Shown: positions 8,031 to 17,499, numbered from the stretch's first letter. The stretch is DNA of 64,000 nucleotides from Pseudomonadota bacterium (GCA_023422775.1 JAFAGM010000091.1:62001-126000); one strand, 5' to 3'. Program-made: numbers and translations. The notes: generated from the sequence alone by a model not told the origin.

Positions 8031-8378
8031 CGCGTCACTCCCTATGCAGCCTGGCGGCTGCGCCTGTTATTATTTTGAAGCTTTGAGAGGCGTAGTTGGT
8101 CTGGCGAGGTGTGCAGACCGTGAAATGGTAGCACATCCGCCGCCGGAGAGAAGCGCACGATGCGTGGCCATGTCGGATCAAGCCGGCTCAAGAAGAAATT
8201 TTCTTCGGCCGATTTTGTTTGAGACTTTTTTGCGACGCGCTGCATCGCAATAGACGGCTGCATCGCAATAGACGAACGAATTTGTGGCCTGGCTCATACC
8301 GGAAGCGACGAATCGCTGGGAAGCTGGCTACATTCCTTTGCGCGAACTCCGTATCGACCGGACTGGGCGGGTGTCCCC
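8031..8378. other. divergent intergenic region with an 18-bp tandem duplication
   Basis: This region separates the dehydrogenase (minus) and DUF2235 (plus) genes. GCTGCATCGCAATAGACG occurs twice head-to-tail at 8239-8256 and 8257-8274. I see no convincing gene here. Confidence 0.7.
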
Positions 8379-11015
8379 ATGGCCAACAAGCGGATCATCC
8401 TGCTCTCGGACGGCACCGGAAATTCCGCAGGCAAGGTCTGGCGGACGAATGTCTGGCGGGTTTTTGAATCGCTGGACCTGACGAGTTCGCAGCAGATCGC
8501 ATTCTACGACGACGGCGTCGGCACCTCGTCCTTCAAGCCGTTTGCGATCCTCGGCGGCGCCTTCGGCTTTGGCCTGAAGCGCAACGTGCTCGATATCTAC
8601 AAGTTCGCCTGCCGCAACTATCGTTCGCATCTCGACTATCTGGCGCTCGAGGCCGCCGCCGCGAAAGCCGAAAATCGCGAGGAACGATACGGCCCCTGGC
8701 AGAGCGACGACATCTTTGGCTTCGGATTCAGCCGGGGCGCCTTCACCATCCGCGTGGTGAACGGACTGATATGCGAACAGGGACTGGTAAGTTACCGGAC
8801 CGAAGAGGAACTCGATCGAAAGGTCGCGGTGGCCTACCGGGCGCATCGGGCCGAAAAATTCAAGTCGCGGTTTCAGGTTGAATGGCTGTTCCGCAAGCTG
8901 CGCAACCTGTTCGTTTCCTCCAGGCACGACAAGCACGAGCGCCCCGTCGATCACATCGCCTTCCTCGGCCTCTGGGATACGGTTGCCGCCTACGGCCTTC
9001 CCGTCGACGAGATGACGCGGGGCGTCAGCCGCTATCTGTGGCCGCTCGAACTGCCGGACCGGCAACTCAATCCCATGGTGCGCAAGGCCTGCCATGCCCT
9101 CTCGCTCGACGATGAGCGCACCACCTTCCATCCCCTGCTGTGGGACGAGAGGCCGGAGAAGATTGCCAGGGGCACCCGGAAAACCAGTTCAGAGCGGATC
9201 ACCCAGGTCTGGTTCGCCGGCGTGCATTCCAATGTCGGCGGCGGATATCCGGATGACTCGCTTGCCCATGTATCGCTCACCTGGATGTTGTCCGAAGCGC
9301 GCAGCCGCGGCCTCACCCTGAAGGCCGCACCGGGCGCCGATCCCGACGCGTTCGCGCGGGTGCGGTCGACCCAGGACAAGGACGGCCGCATCTACGATTC
9401 GCGCAACGGGCTGGGCGGCTACTACCGATACGGGCCGCGCAGCGTGGCCGCGTTGTCGGACACGAAATTTTCCGCCGACAAGCGGGATCGCGTGGGGATC
9501 GCGATCCCCAAGATCCATGAGAGCGTGTTCGACCGCATCAGCATCGACGCGCATCTTTATGCGCCCGTCGCATTGCCGCCGGTCTATGAGATCCTGACCT
9601 ATGACGAAAGGATCGTGTCGCCGGACGACCTGACCGTCCTGCCGAACCAGCCGAAATATGAGAGCTCCGGCTCCGCGCGTCACCGCGAAAAGGTCCAGGA
9701 GCATGTGGTCGGAAGCGCGATCTGGCGGCGGCGCATCGTCTATTTCCTGACCGTCATCGCATCGATCTATCTGCTGACCTATCCGCTGACATCCACCGCG
9801 CCGGCCGCCGCCGAGTTCACAACGCCGTTGCGGCCACTCTCCGACGTCATTCGCATGATCGGGTGGGTGCTGCCCGGGGCGGCGGCACGCTGGACCAATG
9901 CCTATGCCAGGGAGCCGCTGTGGTTCCTGCTGTGCGCCGGGCTAGTCGGACTGCTGTTGTGGTTGAGTGCGACCCTCAAGGACCGCATCACCGACCAGAT
10001 GCGCCTGGCGTGGCGGGCGAGCCTGGCAAAGGTCGATCTGAACCGGGGAAAGTCCAGGAGACGGGACGGCAAGAGCGCGGTGCTGATTGCGATCTCTGTC
10101 GTCCTGGCATTGATCGCGCTCTATCCGGTACCGGGCTGGATTGGTTACCCCTTGCCGAAGGCGCCCGGCTCGGCGCAGATCTTCATCGACCGCATTACGC
10201 ACCCCTATTTCCGGTGGTTTGCCTTTGCCATCCTGTTCACGATGTGGCTGCCCGGCAGCGCCATCGCGCGTTTCCGGCTGACCGACGCCTACAGGCGATT
10301 CATCACCAGCATCAAACTCAAGGTCGCGCCGGCCTTTTTCGCGTTCGCCTTCCTGGTCGGCGGCCTTGCATTCGCCAGCCACTATCTGTTCAATTTTCGC
10401 GACAGCTTTGGCCACTTCTGCCAGCCCGTGGCGAAGCCTGTCGCGCTGGAGGTTTGCGATCCCGACGACATGAAGCTGTGCAAGCGGGCTTCCGACGGCA
10501 GCATCCCGAGCACCTGCAAGTCCAATGCGTGTCGCGGCGTCCCCCTCGAATTCGACACCGCCAGCCTCTGCACGCCGGCCGGCGTCATGCTCGACCGGCG
10601 CGGCAATTACCGGTTCGTCCTCGAGCAGGAAGGCGAATGGTCGTTTCTCGGCGCGCAATCCGGCCCGGGGGGAATGCCGCTACGCAGTTTTCTTCCGCAA
10701 TGGAACGACAGCCTGCCGGACTCGGCCACAGCGCTCGGACGGTTTGCCTTGCTCGCGACAGCCTATCCGCTCAAGCGAACGCTGGATCGCCCGTTTGGAC
10801 GCGTCATCGTTCGTTACGGCGAGACCGGCAACGAGGAGAACTTCATCGACGGGGAGCCGCAGCCGGACGGCAGTCTGAATGAGACCTTCAGGGCCACCCG
10901 CAACGGGCAAATGTTCGTCTATCTGAACCAGCCGGTCGGCGGCATCTTTCCAGATCTGTTTCGCGGCGTGAATTCGGGCAAGGCGAAGGTCTGGGTCTAT
11001 CGTATTCCCCGATAA
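8379..11015 (+). CDS. DUF2235 domain protein (Tle1-like alpha/beta hydrolase) with membrane segments
   Basis: This 878-aa protein has an N-terminal DUF2235 hydrolase domain (residues about 4-400). IILLSDGTGNS is the typical first strand, FGFSRGAFT near residue 117 is the GxSxG nucleophile elbow, and LWDTVAAYG and WFAGVHSNVGGGY carry the candidate Asp and His. Hydrophobic helices follow near residues 452-474, 511-532, 565-586, 611-628 and 649-670. A soluble Cys-rich tail (VCDPDDMKLCK, CKSNACRG) ends the protein. T6SS phospholipase effectors of the Tle1 type share the catalytic domain, but no T6SS genes are nearby, so a housekeeping membrane hydrolase is equally possible. Confidence 0.85.
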   Translation: MANKRIILLSDGTGNSAGKVWRTNVWRVFESLDLTSSQQIAFYDDGVGTSSFKPFAILGGAFGFGLKRNVLDIYKFACRNYRSHLDYLALEAAAAKAENREERYGPWQSDDIFGFGFSRGAFTIRVVNGLICEQGLVSYRTEEELDRKVAVAYRAHRAEKFKSRFQVEWLFRKLRNLFVSSRHDKHERPVDHIAFLGLWDTVAAYGLPVDEMTRGVSRYLWPLELPDRQLNPMVRKACHALSLDDERTTFHPLLWDERPEKIARGTRKTSSERITQVWFAGVHSNVGGGYPDDSLAHVSLTWMLSEARSRGLTLKAAPGADPDAFARVRSTQDKDGRIYDSRNGLGGYYRYGPRSVAALSDTKFSADKRDRVGIAIPKIHESVFDRISIDAHLYAPVALPPVYEILTYDERIVSPDDLTVLPNQPKYESSGSARHREKVQEHVVGSAIWRRRIVYFLTVIASIYLLTYPLTSTAPAAAEFTTPLRPLSDVIRMIGWVLPGAAARWTNAYAREPLWFLLCAGLVGLLLWLSATLKDRITDQMRLAWRASLAKVDLNRGKSRRRDGKSAVLIAISVVLALIALYPVPGWIGYPLPKAPGSAQIFIDRITHPYFRWFAFAILFTMWLPGSAIARFRLTDAYRRFITSIKLKVAPAFFAFAFLVGGLAFASHYLFNFRDSFGHFCQPVAKPVALEVCDPDDMKLCKRASDGSIPSTCKSNACRGVPLEFDTASLCTPAGVMLDRRGNYRFVLEQEGEWSFLGAQSGPGGMPLRSFLPQWNDSLPDSATALGRFALLATAYPLKRTLDRPFGRVIVRYGETGNEENFIDGEPQPDGSLNETFRATRNGQMFVYLNQPVGGIFPDLFRGVNSGKAKVWVYRIPR

Positions 11016-11194
11016 CGTGGCTCCGAATGCGTGGCCGGGGCATGGACCGCTGATTGGGTTGGGGTCGTCGCTCTCTGTTCATCGGAGAGGTTCGACGAAA
11101 CCTTGCCTGCGGCGAAGCCGATGAACGCGCAAACGGCGATGACGCCCGAAAAATAGAGGATGCTACACTGTTGCGCTTTGATGCCAACCTTCAT
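10997..11194 (-). CDS. small hypothetical membrane protein
   Basis: This is a possible 65-aa protein, starting MKVGIKAQQC, with one hydrophobic helix (ILYFSGVIAVCAFIGFAAG) and a polar C-terminal tail. It overlaps the 3' end of the DUF2235 gene by 19 bases, tail to tail. A GGGGCG stretch precedes the ATG. The frame upstream of this start runs antisense through sequence with no coding look. I do not recognise the family, and the gene may not be real. Confidence 0.35.
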   Translation of the reverse strand: MKVGIKAQQCSILYFSGVIAVCAFIGFAAGKVSSNLSDEQRATTPTQSAVHAPATHSEPRYRGIR

Positions 11195-11382
11195 CGGATC
11201 GCCCCATCTGGTGTCGCAGGACGGTGTCAGGCAGGTCCAATGATGCAGCCGGAGCGTTAAGAAGGGATGAGTTTGATCGCAATGGAAACAGCCGGGCGAC
11301 GACTTGCGCAGCCTGCACCCGCGAGCGCAAAACGCGGAAACCCCGAAGGGGAGGGTCAAGTATTGCGTTGATTTGGAGAGAT

Positions 11383-11457
<75 letters not shown>

Positions 11458-11902
11458 ATCCGAGATGGCGGCGATGGCTCGCCGTCAACGGCAGACCTAT
11501 GCCAAATGCGGACCGTGAATGCAACAGTCCGCTGACAGTTCGTGGCACCCGGAAAATCCGGTTTCATCGATAAACGGACGGAAATCGCTCCGAAACAACG
11601 GCAAATGCGGATTCCGGGGGGGCGGCGTCGGGAACTCCGGGGTCTGCAGCCGGCATTTCGGAGGTCCGATTCGGACGGGGGCCCATGGATCGGCCCCGAT
11701 CCGTCGCGGTCATTCGCCGCAGGGGCCAACCTGCGGCTGCGCCGGCCTTTCGCCACGCGCCGGTCATGCCCTGCTGTCCCGGCAGGCCTGCGGAAGCGGC
11801 GGGCGGATTGAATTTTGCGGCCAAACCGCCATCTAGCGGGCGAGAACTTGGCGCGGGACCGTGCTAGAAGCGGGCCGCAGCAGACATCAGGCGAGGATCA
11901 CC
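11458..11902. other. intergenic region, no gene recognised
   Basis: The 445 bases between tRNA-Gly and the thioredoxin-like gene contain only short overlapping frames in several phases, with no conserved motif. The upstream part presumably carries the tRNA promoter (minus strand) and the downstream part the promoter of the thioredoxin-like gene. I could not pick either out with confidence. Confidence 0.5.
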
Positions 11903-12826
11903 GTGACGATAGTTGAGCAGGGCGGCGGCCCGGCGCCGCAGGCAGCACCCGATCTGATCAAGGAGACCACAACCCAGACGTTCGTCAAGGACGTCATCGA
12001 GGAATCGAAGCGCCAGCCGGTGCTGATCGACTTCTGGGCGCCCTGGTGCGGTCCCTGCCGTCAGCTCACCCCGGTGCTGGAAAAGGCGGTTCGCGCCGCC
12101 AAGGGCAAGGTCAAGCTGGTCAAGATGAACATCGACGAGCATCCGGCCATTCCGGGCCAGATGGGCATCCAGTCGATCCCGGCCGTGATCGCTTTCGTCG
12201 GCGGCCAGCCTGCCGACGGTTTCATGGGCGCGGTGCCGGAGAGCCAGGTCAACGCCTTCATCGAAAAACTCACCAAAGGCATGACGGCACCGGGCGAACC
12301 GAATATCGCGGAAATCCTGCAGGAAGCCGAGGCCGTATTGGCGGAAGGCGATGCTGCGGCCGCCGCGCAGATCTATGCCGAGGTGCTCGGCTTCGACGCG
12401 ACCAATATTGCAGCGCTGGCCGGGCTCGCAAAATGCTACGTCGCGACGGGCGCGATCGAGCAAGCCAAGCAGACACTTGGGATGGTCCCGGAATCGAAGC
12501 GCAACGACGCGGCCGTCAAGGCGGTGCAGGCCTCGATCGATCTCGCCGAGCAGGCCCAGTCAGTGGGTCCCGTGGCTGAACTCGAGCAGAAGGTCGCGGC
12601 AAACCCGCTCGACCATCAGGCCCGGTTCGATCTTGCGACCGCGCTCAACGCGCAAGGCATGCGCGCGGAGGCGACCAATCAACTGCTCGAAATCGTCAAG
12701 CGCGATCGCAAGTGGAACGACGACGGCGCGCGCAAGCAACTGGTGCAGTTCTTCGAGGCGTGGGGCGGCACTGATGAGGCCACCGTCGATGGACGCAAAC
12801 GGCTGTCGACGGTCCTTTTTTCGTAG
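11903..12826 (+). CDS. thioredoxin-TPR co-chaperone (CnoX/YbbN family)
   Basis: This 307-aa cytoplasmic protein has an N-terminal thioredoxin domain with an intact WCGPC redox motif (residues 48-52) and the cis-Pro segment QSIPAV. A C-terminal TPR region (about residues 140-307) follows: EAEAVLAEGDAAAAAQIYAEVL and the YbbN-specific block ELEQKVAANPLDHQARFDLATALNA. Family members hand substrates to GroEL and DnaK. The start is GTG 11903, preceded by gcgaggatc. An upstream in-frame ATG at 11861 has no ribosome-binding site. The next gene follows closely, 18 bases away. Confidence 0.87.
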   Translation: MTIVEQGGGPAPQAAPDLIKETTTQTFVKDVIEESKRQPVLIDFWAPWCGPCRQLTPVLEKAVRAAKGKVKLVKMNIDEHPAIPGQMGIQSIPAVIAFVGGQPADGFMGAVPESQVNAFIEKLTKGMTAPGEPNIAEILQEAEAVLAEGDAAAAAQIYAEVLGFDATNIAALAGLAKCYVATGAIEQAKQTLGMVPESKRNDAAVKAVQASIDLAEQAQSVGPVAELEQKVAANPLDHQARFDLATALNAQGMRAEATNQLLEIVKRDRKWNDDGARKQLVQFFEAWGGTDEATVDGRKRLSTVLFS

Positions 12827-12844
12827 CCAGCATCGGGGCCGCAG

Positions 12845-13519
12845 ATGCCGATCAATGCCGAATATCGCGGACCCGGCGAACTTCCCGAAGTGATCCCGGT
12901 GTTTCCGCTGCCGGGCGCGCTGCTGCTGCCGCGCGGCCAGATGCCGCTCAATATTTTCGAGCCGCGCTATCTGGCGATGGTCGATGACGCGCTGCGCGAC
13001 GGGCACCGGCTGATCGGAATGATCCAGCCGGATGTTGCCCACTCCAGGGACGAAGCGAGACCGGCGCTGTTTCGCGTCGGCTGCGTCGGCCGCATCACCC
13101 AGCTCGCCGAATCCGGCGACGGCCGCTACATCCTCGAACTGACCGGCGTCGCGCGTTTCAAGGTGGTCGAGGAGGTCACCGCGCTCACCGCGTACCGCCA
13201 GTGCAAGGTGGATTTCTTTTCCTATGCCGACGATTTCGTCGCCCGCAAGGGCGAGGAGGCAGTGGACCGCGCGGCGTTGCTGGAAGTGCTGACGGATTTT
13301 CTCGAAGCCAACAACCTGAAGGTGGATTGGGAAGGCATCGAGAGTGCGCCGAACGAGGCGCTGGTCAATGCGCTCGCGATGATGTCGCCCTATGGGCCCG
13401 CTGAAAAGCAGGCCATGCTGGAAGCACCCGATCTCAAGACCCGCGCGGAAATCCTGATCGCGGTGACCGAGATGGATCTCGCCAAGAAGAGCACCAGCGG
13501 CGACACAGGACTGCAGTAG
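12845..13519 (+). CDS. LON peptidase N-terminal (substrate-binding) domain protein
   Basis: This 224-aa protein consists of a stand-alone Lon N-terminal domain: IPVFPLPGALLLPRGQMPLNIFEPRYLAMVDDAL is the characteristic opening, followed by a helical C-terminal bundle. It lacks the AAA and protease domains of Lon. Such proteins are widespread in alphaproteobacteria, commonly beside the YbbN-like gene as here (18-bp gap, same strand), suggesting a shared proteostasis role. The role is inferred from the domain and neighbour only. Confidence 0.87.
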   Translation: MPINAEYRGPGELPEVIPVFPLPGALLLPRGQMPLNIFEPRYLAMVDDALRDGHRLIGMIQPDVAHSRDEARPALFRVGCVGRITQLAESGDGRYILELTGVARFKVVEEVTALTAYRQCKVDFFSYADDFVARKGEEAVDRAALLEVLTDFLEANNLKVDWEGIESAPNEALVNALAMMSPYGPAEKQAMLEAPDLKTRAEILIAVTEMDLAKKSTSGDTGLQ

Positions 13520-13540
13520 CGCTTGCAGCGCATCCCGTGG

Positions 13541-13662
13541 CTTCATCCTTCGAGACGCGGCGAAGACGCAGCTCCTCAGGATGAGGTCCGGCGTTTCGGC
13601 ACAAGGTCTGGACCCTCATGGTGAGGAGCGCGGCAAAGCCGCGCGTCTCGGACCACGAGGCT
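13541..13662. repeat. palindromic repeat, 'tcatccttcgagacgc' family
   Basis: The element opens tcatccttcgagacgcgg, continues with gctcctcaggatgaggt, and closes with gcgcgtctcggaccacgagg. This is an imperfect long palindrome of a type common between rhizobial genes. It lies between the convergent Lon-N and chemoreceptor genes. Confidence 0.65.
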
Positions 13663-13698
13663 CCACGGTGCCCTATTCCGGCAGCCCTGCCCTGCCGG

Positions 13699-15762
13699 CT
13701 AGGCAGCCCGCACCGTTGCGAGGAACTTTCCGACCTCCGTGCTGAGGCGGTTGCTGTCGCCGGACAGCATCTGCGCTGCCGACAGGACCTGCGCGGACGC
13801 CGATCCGGTCTCGCTGGCGCCACGCTGGACGTCGGTGATGTTGGACGACACCTGCATGGTGCCCTGCGCGGCCTGCTGCACGTTGCGGGAGATTTCCTGG
13901 GTCGCGGCGCCCTGCTCCTCTACCGCTGCTGCGATGGTCGAAGAGATCTCCGACAGCCTTTCGATCGTGCCGCTGATTTCCTTGATCGCCCCCACCGACT
14001 CCTGCGTCGCTGCCTGGATGCCGGTGATCTGCTGGCCGATCTCGCCCGTCGCCTTCGCGGTCTGCTCGGCGAGCGCCTTCACCTCGGAAGCGACCACCGC
14101 GAAGCCGCGTCCGGCCTCACCGGCGCGGGCGGCCTCGATGGTGGCGTTCAACGCGAGCAGATTGGTTTGCCCCGCGATGGTGTTGATCAGTTCGACCACG
14201 TCGCCGATTCGCGCGGCCGCCTTCGACAGTTCGGCCACGCGATCGTTGGTGTTACGCGCCTGATCGACCGCGTCGTTGGCAATCCGGGCCGATTCCTGCA
14301 CCTGCCGGCTGATCTCGTTGACGGACGAGGTCAGTTCCTCCGTCGCGGAGGCCACCGACTGTACATTGGTGGAGGCTTCCTCGGAAGCTGCCGCGACCAT
14401 GGTGGTGACGTCCTGCGCGCGTTCCGCCGTCGAGGTGAGCGTGGTGGCCGAGGCCTCCAGTTCGGTCGACGCCGAAGACACGGTATTGACGATCTCGCCC
14501 ACGGCGGCTTCGAACGTGTCTGCAAGCTTCATCATGTCGGCCTTGCGCTGCTGGGCCGCAAGCCGGTCCTGCTGGGCCTTGGCTTCGGCTTCCGCGCGCG
14601 CCTTCTGCTCGGCCTTGACCTTGAAAGTCTCCACCGCCTGCGCCATGTCGCCGACCTCATCGCCACGGCCGAGACCGGGCAACACGACCGCGAAATTGCC
14701 ATCGGCGAGTTCGCGCATTCCCGCGCAAAGACCTGTGACCGGCTTCGAGATCGCACGCCCGATCAGCCACGCGAGCAGGATGCCGAGCACGAGGCTGCCG
14801 ATCGAAATCGCGACGATCAGATGCTCGGTCGAGACAATCAGTTCGGTCGCTTCATGCTCGATCCTGGCCTCGTCTGCGATGCCGGATTGCTTGACGCGCT
14901 CTGCCGCAGCAGCAATCGCCTCGGCTTCCTTCGCCATCTCGCCGTTGGCGAGAACTTCGACGTCGTGGGAATTCCTGGCGGCCAGGTGGTAGGTGTCGGA
15001 ATATTTGTCGACGTTGCTGCTTGCGTCCGCAAACAGCTTTCGAACGTCGTCACTGACGATCCCGGCACTGAACGCGGCCATCGCCTTCTTCAGCGCCGCG
15101 AGGGCGGCTTCAGCGGCCTGCGCGGAGCTTTGGTCATGACGGCCGAGCAGCTTGTTGGCATTCAGCCGCACCAGCAGCAGTTGCTTGACGGCTTCGCCGC
15201 CCAGTGTTGCGTTGTTCGGGTTGCCCGCCTTGACAGCCCTGTTCTGCAGTTCCTCGATCATGGCGAGCGTCTTTGCGCCAAGCGGATCGAGAACGTCCCC
15301 CGTCAGCTTGTTCTGCTCCTGCTTCAGCACGACGAGCCTGTCGAAATGCCTGGCGTACTGCGTGAATTGTTCGTTGATCTCAGCCATCCCGGCGCGGCGC
15401 TCGGGGTTCCTGATCCCGTCCAGTCCCTGCTTGACGCTCTTTGCGAGCGCCTCCTGCCGCTTGCGGGCCTCGGCGATCAGTTTTTCGTCGCCCGACACGG
15501 AGAATTCGCGCACGAAGCGGCGGTATCCGATGAAGCCGTAATCGACATCGCGGACGACACCGACGACCTTGACGCGCTGGTTGAAGGCGTCGAAGCCTTC
15601 CGCGACTTTGAGGAAGCCCCGATACGACAATACCGCGAGCATGGCCAGCAGCGTCAGCACCGCTGCAAAGCCGATCATGATCTTGGTGTTGATTTTGCGG
15701 TTGGTGAAAATGCCGAACAGTCCGGCTGAGGGACTGACGGTGGAAGAGGAAGCGCTGCTCAC
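13699..15762 (-). CDS. methyl-accepting chemotaxis protein
   Basis: This 687-aa transmembrane chemoreceptor has TM1 at about residues 26-46 (IMIGFAAVLTLLAMLAVL), a periplasmic helical sensor of some 265 residues and TM2 at about 312-334 (LIVAISIGSLVLGILLAWLIG). A HAMP domain and the cytoplasmic signalling region follow. The hairpin tip with NLLALNATIEAARAGEAGRGFAVVA is intact, so coupling to CheA/CheW is expected. The sensor looks like an all-helical (HBM or 4-helix) type; its ligand is unknown. No C-terminal CheR-tether pentapeptide is visible. No other chemotaxis genes are near. Confidence 0.93.
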   Translation of the reverse strand: MSSASSSTVSPSAGLFGIFTNRKINTKIMIGFAAVLTLLAMLAVLSYRGFLKVAEGFDAFNQRVKVVGVVRDVDYGFIGYRRFVREFSVSGDEKLIAEARKRQEALAKSVKQGLDGIRNPERRAGMAEINEQFTQYARHFDRLVVLKQEQNKLTGDVLDPLGAKTLAMIEELQNRAVKAGNPNNATLGGEAVKQLLLVRLNANKLLGRHDQSSAQAAEAALAALKKAMAAFSAGIVSDDVRKLFADASSNVDKYSDTYHLAARNSHDVEVLANGEMAKEAEAIAAAAERVKQSGIADEARIEHEATELIVSTEHLIVAISIGSLVLGILLAWLIGRAISKPVTGLCAGMRELADGNFAVVLPGLGRGDEVGDMAQAVETFKVKAEQKARAEAEAKAQQDRLAAQQRKADMMKLADTFEAAVGEIVNTVSSASTELEASATTLTSTAERAQDVTTMVAAASEEASTNVQSVASATEELTSSVNEISRQVQESARIANDAVDQARNTNDRVAELSKAAARIGDVVELINTIAGQTNLLALNATIEAARAGEAGRGFAVVASEVKALAEQTAKATGEIGQQITGIQAATQESVGAIKEISGTIERLSEISSTIAAAVEEQGAATQEISRNVQQAAQGTMQVSSNITDVQRGASETGSASAQVLSAAQMLSGDSNRLSTEVGKFLATVRAA

Positions 15763-16128
15763 GGCAATATTCCTTGGTTCTGGGAATGACAGACCGGGCA
15801 GGCATGATGCGGGGCGGCACTATCGCCGCCGACCTGTCGATCTCAGCGCTAAGCTCAATGGCGAACGCTTGACATCAGACTAGGTTAATCAAGTTAGGGA
15901 TGCTTGAGACCGGATTGTGACAGGCATGACCGGATTGTGCCACGCGCCGCGGGCGATGCTACGCCGAATGGCGTCCATGCCGGCGTGGCGGAAATTGAGT
16001 AACGATGGCGCGATTTGATTATTCGATGCGACCATTTGCCGAACAAGCGCGCAACTGTTGATGGGTTGTGTTGGAAAATACCCAGCGTTTTTATCGCCGG
16101 GTCCCGAATCGATGAAACCGCCAACTCG
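15763..16128. promoter_or_regulatory. divergent control region with a 20-bp-spaced direct repeat
   Basis: The gap lies between the chemoreceptor (minus) and AraC-type gene (plus). GACCGGATTGTG occurs twice in the same orientation at 15908-15919 and 15928-15939, start to start 20 bp. This is about two helical turns, the spacing expected for an AraC-family binding site. No gene is seen in this gap. Confidence 0.4.
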
Positions 16129-17115
16129 ATGCCCGGCCGTTCTACGCCTCTGAGCAATTATCCGGTCGTCCGCTCCAGCGATCCGGCACTCGTTCGCGAC
16201 CGCCTGTTTCGCGTGTACGGCGCAAACAGTTTCGATGTCAAAAGGTCAGCCGACGAGTTGGCGATCACCGCCGACCACCTGCAGATCGGAGGCGTGGGGC
16301 TCTCCTATGTGGAGTACATCGGCGATGTCTCGGTCGGATTCGGCGAGGTCTCCTTTGTCCGGCAGTGCTTTGCCATCGAAGGCGCTGCTCGCTATCACGT
16401 GGGCAAGCTATCCACGGAGATAGTGCCGGGATCATGGACGCCGATCCTGCATGCGTATCGGCCGCTCAGATTCGACTTTCAATCCGGCTACCGCCAGATT
16501 GCGCTCCGCATCGAGTTCGAAACACTATTGCGCAATCTGAGCGCCCTGCTCGGCCAGGATGTCCGCAATTTGTCGTTCGATGATGCATCGACAAATCAGT
16601 CGGCGATGGAAGCGCTGCGGCGGCGGGTCTTTCACCTGGCCGCCGACTACAACGAGCGTGGCGCCTTTTTCTCCGACCTCGCCGCGGCCGAGGTCGAACG
16701 AATGATCGTCATGAAATTCCTGATGTGCCACCGGCACAACTACACCGAATTGCTGCTGCGCGAGCCGCCGCCGATCTCCTCGACAGCGGTAAAGGCCGTC
16801 GAAGAGTTCATCGAGGCCAACTGGGACAAGCCGATCGACATCGATGCCATGGTGGCCGTGGCGCAGGTCAGCGCACGAAGCCTGTTCCGGCAGTTCAGGC
16901 GGGACCGCGGTTGCTCGCCGGCGGATTTCGCCAAGCGGGTGCGGCTCAACCGTGCGCGGGAAATGCTCGAGCGATCCAATGAGGTCGGCTCGGTCATACA
17001 GGTCGCCCTGAAATGCGGTTTCCAGAATCCCGGCCATTTCGCCCGCGACTATCGCAACTCGTTCGGCGAACTGCCTTCGGTGACGTTGCAGCGGGCCAGA
17101 AAGTGGCTGAGCTAG
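16129..17115 (+). CDS. AraC family transcriptional regulator
   Basis: This 328-aa regulator has an N-terminal AraC-binding-2-type sensor domain (about residues 20-200). The C-terminal double helix-turn-helix is clear: IDIDAMVAVAQVSARSLFRQFRRDRGCSPADFAKRVRLNRAREML is followed by VALKCGFQNPGHFARDYRNSFGELP. The start is uncertain; ATG 16129 gives a family-like N terminus but has a poor ribosome-binding site, and the frame is open to 16015. It is divergent from a chemoreceptor gene, and a direct repeat in the shared region may be its operator. The effector is unknown. Confidence 0.85.
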   Translation: MPGRSTPLSNYPVVRSSDPALVRDRLFRVYGANSFDVKRSADELAITADHLQIGGVGLSYVEYIGDVSVGFGEVSFVRQCFAIEGAARYHVGKLSTEIVPGSWTPILHAYRPLRFDFQSGYRQIALRIEFETLLRNLSALLGQDVRNLSFDDASTNQSAMEALRRRVFHLAADYNERGAFFSDLAAAEVERMIVMKFLMCHRHNYTELLLREPPPISSTAVKAVEEFIEANWDKPIDIDAMVAVAQVSARSLFRQFRRDRGCSPADFAKRVRLNRAREMLERSNEVGSVIQVALKCGFQNPGHFARDYRNSFGELPSVTLQRARKWLS

Positions 17116-17138
17116 ACAAACCCCGGGGCGGGTTCCGA

Positions 17139-17489
17139 CTAGTATCCCGCCACCGCGAGCACCACCACCGCACCGAGCGCTTTCCAGCCGAAGCCGCGGC
17201 CGCGTGACCACCACGCGTTGGCGGCGGCGGCGAAGCTGTAGACCGCGACGATCGTCACGACGATCCAGTGCCGCGCGCTCTCCGATCCCATCGATGGTGC
17301 GGCAATCAGCAGCACGGCGCCGCCGATCCAGGCCACCGTGCCCGCCTGCCAGACCAGCCGGATCAGCGTCCGCAGGCTCTCGGGCTGGATGGTCGCCTTG
17401 GCGAACACCTTGGTCTCGCCCAGCACGCCGTGGATCAGGGCGACCGCTATTCCGGCAACGCCGGCAAGTTGCAGGACGAGATCGCGCAT
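17139..17489 (-). CDS. small four-helix membrane protein
   Basis: This 116-aa protein is almost entirely hydrophobic with four predicted helices: LAGVAGIAVALIHGVLG, AGTVAWIGGAVLLIAAP, HWIVVTIVAVYSFAAAANAWW and KALGAVVVLAVAGY. The family is not named with confidence; related short proteins in rhizobia are annotated as hypothetical. It is transcribed divergently from a TetR gene, and two palindromes (17500-17517 and 17543-17560) fill the 78-bp gap. It is therefore probably the TetR regulator's target. Function unknown. Confidence 0.75.
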   Translation of the reverse strand: MRDLVLQLAGVAGIAVALIHGVLGETKVFAKATIQPESLRTLIRLVWQAGTVAWIGGAVLLIAAPSMGSESARHWIVVTIVAVYSFAAAANAWWSRGRGFGWKALGAVVVLAVAGY

Positions 17490-17499
17490 CGCGGCTTCT

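Noticed and set aside
13618..15729. A 703-aa open frame antisense to the chemoreceptor gene
   Set aside because: It is the mirror of a high-GC coding frame; its translation is Arg/His/Gly-rich with no domain, while the opposite strand encodes a complete MCP.
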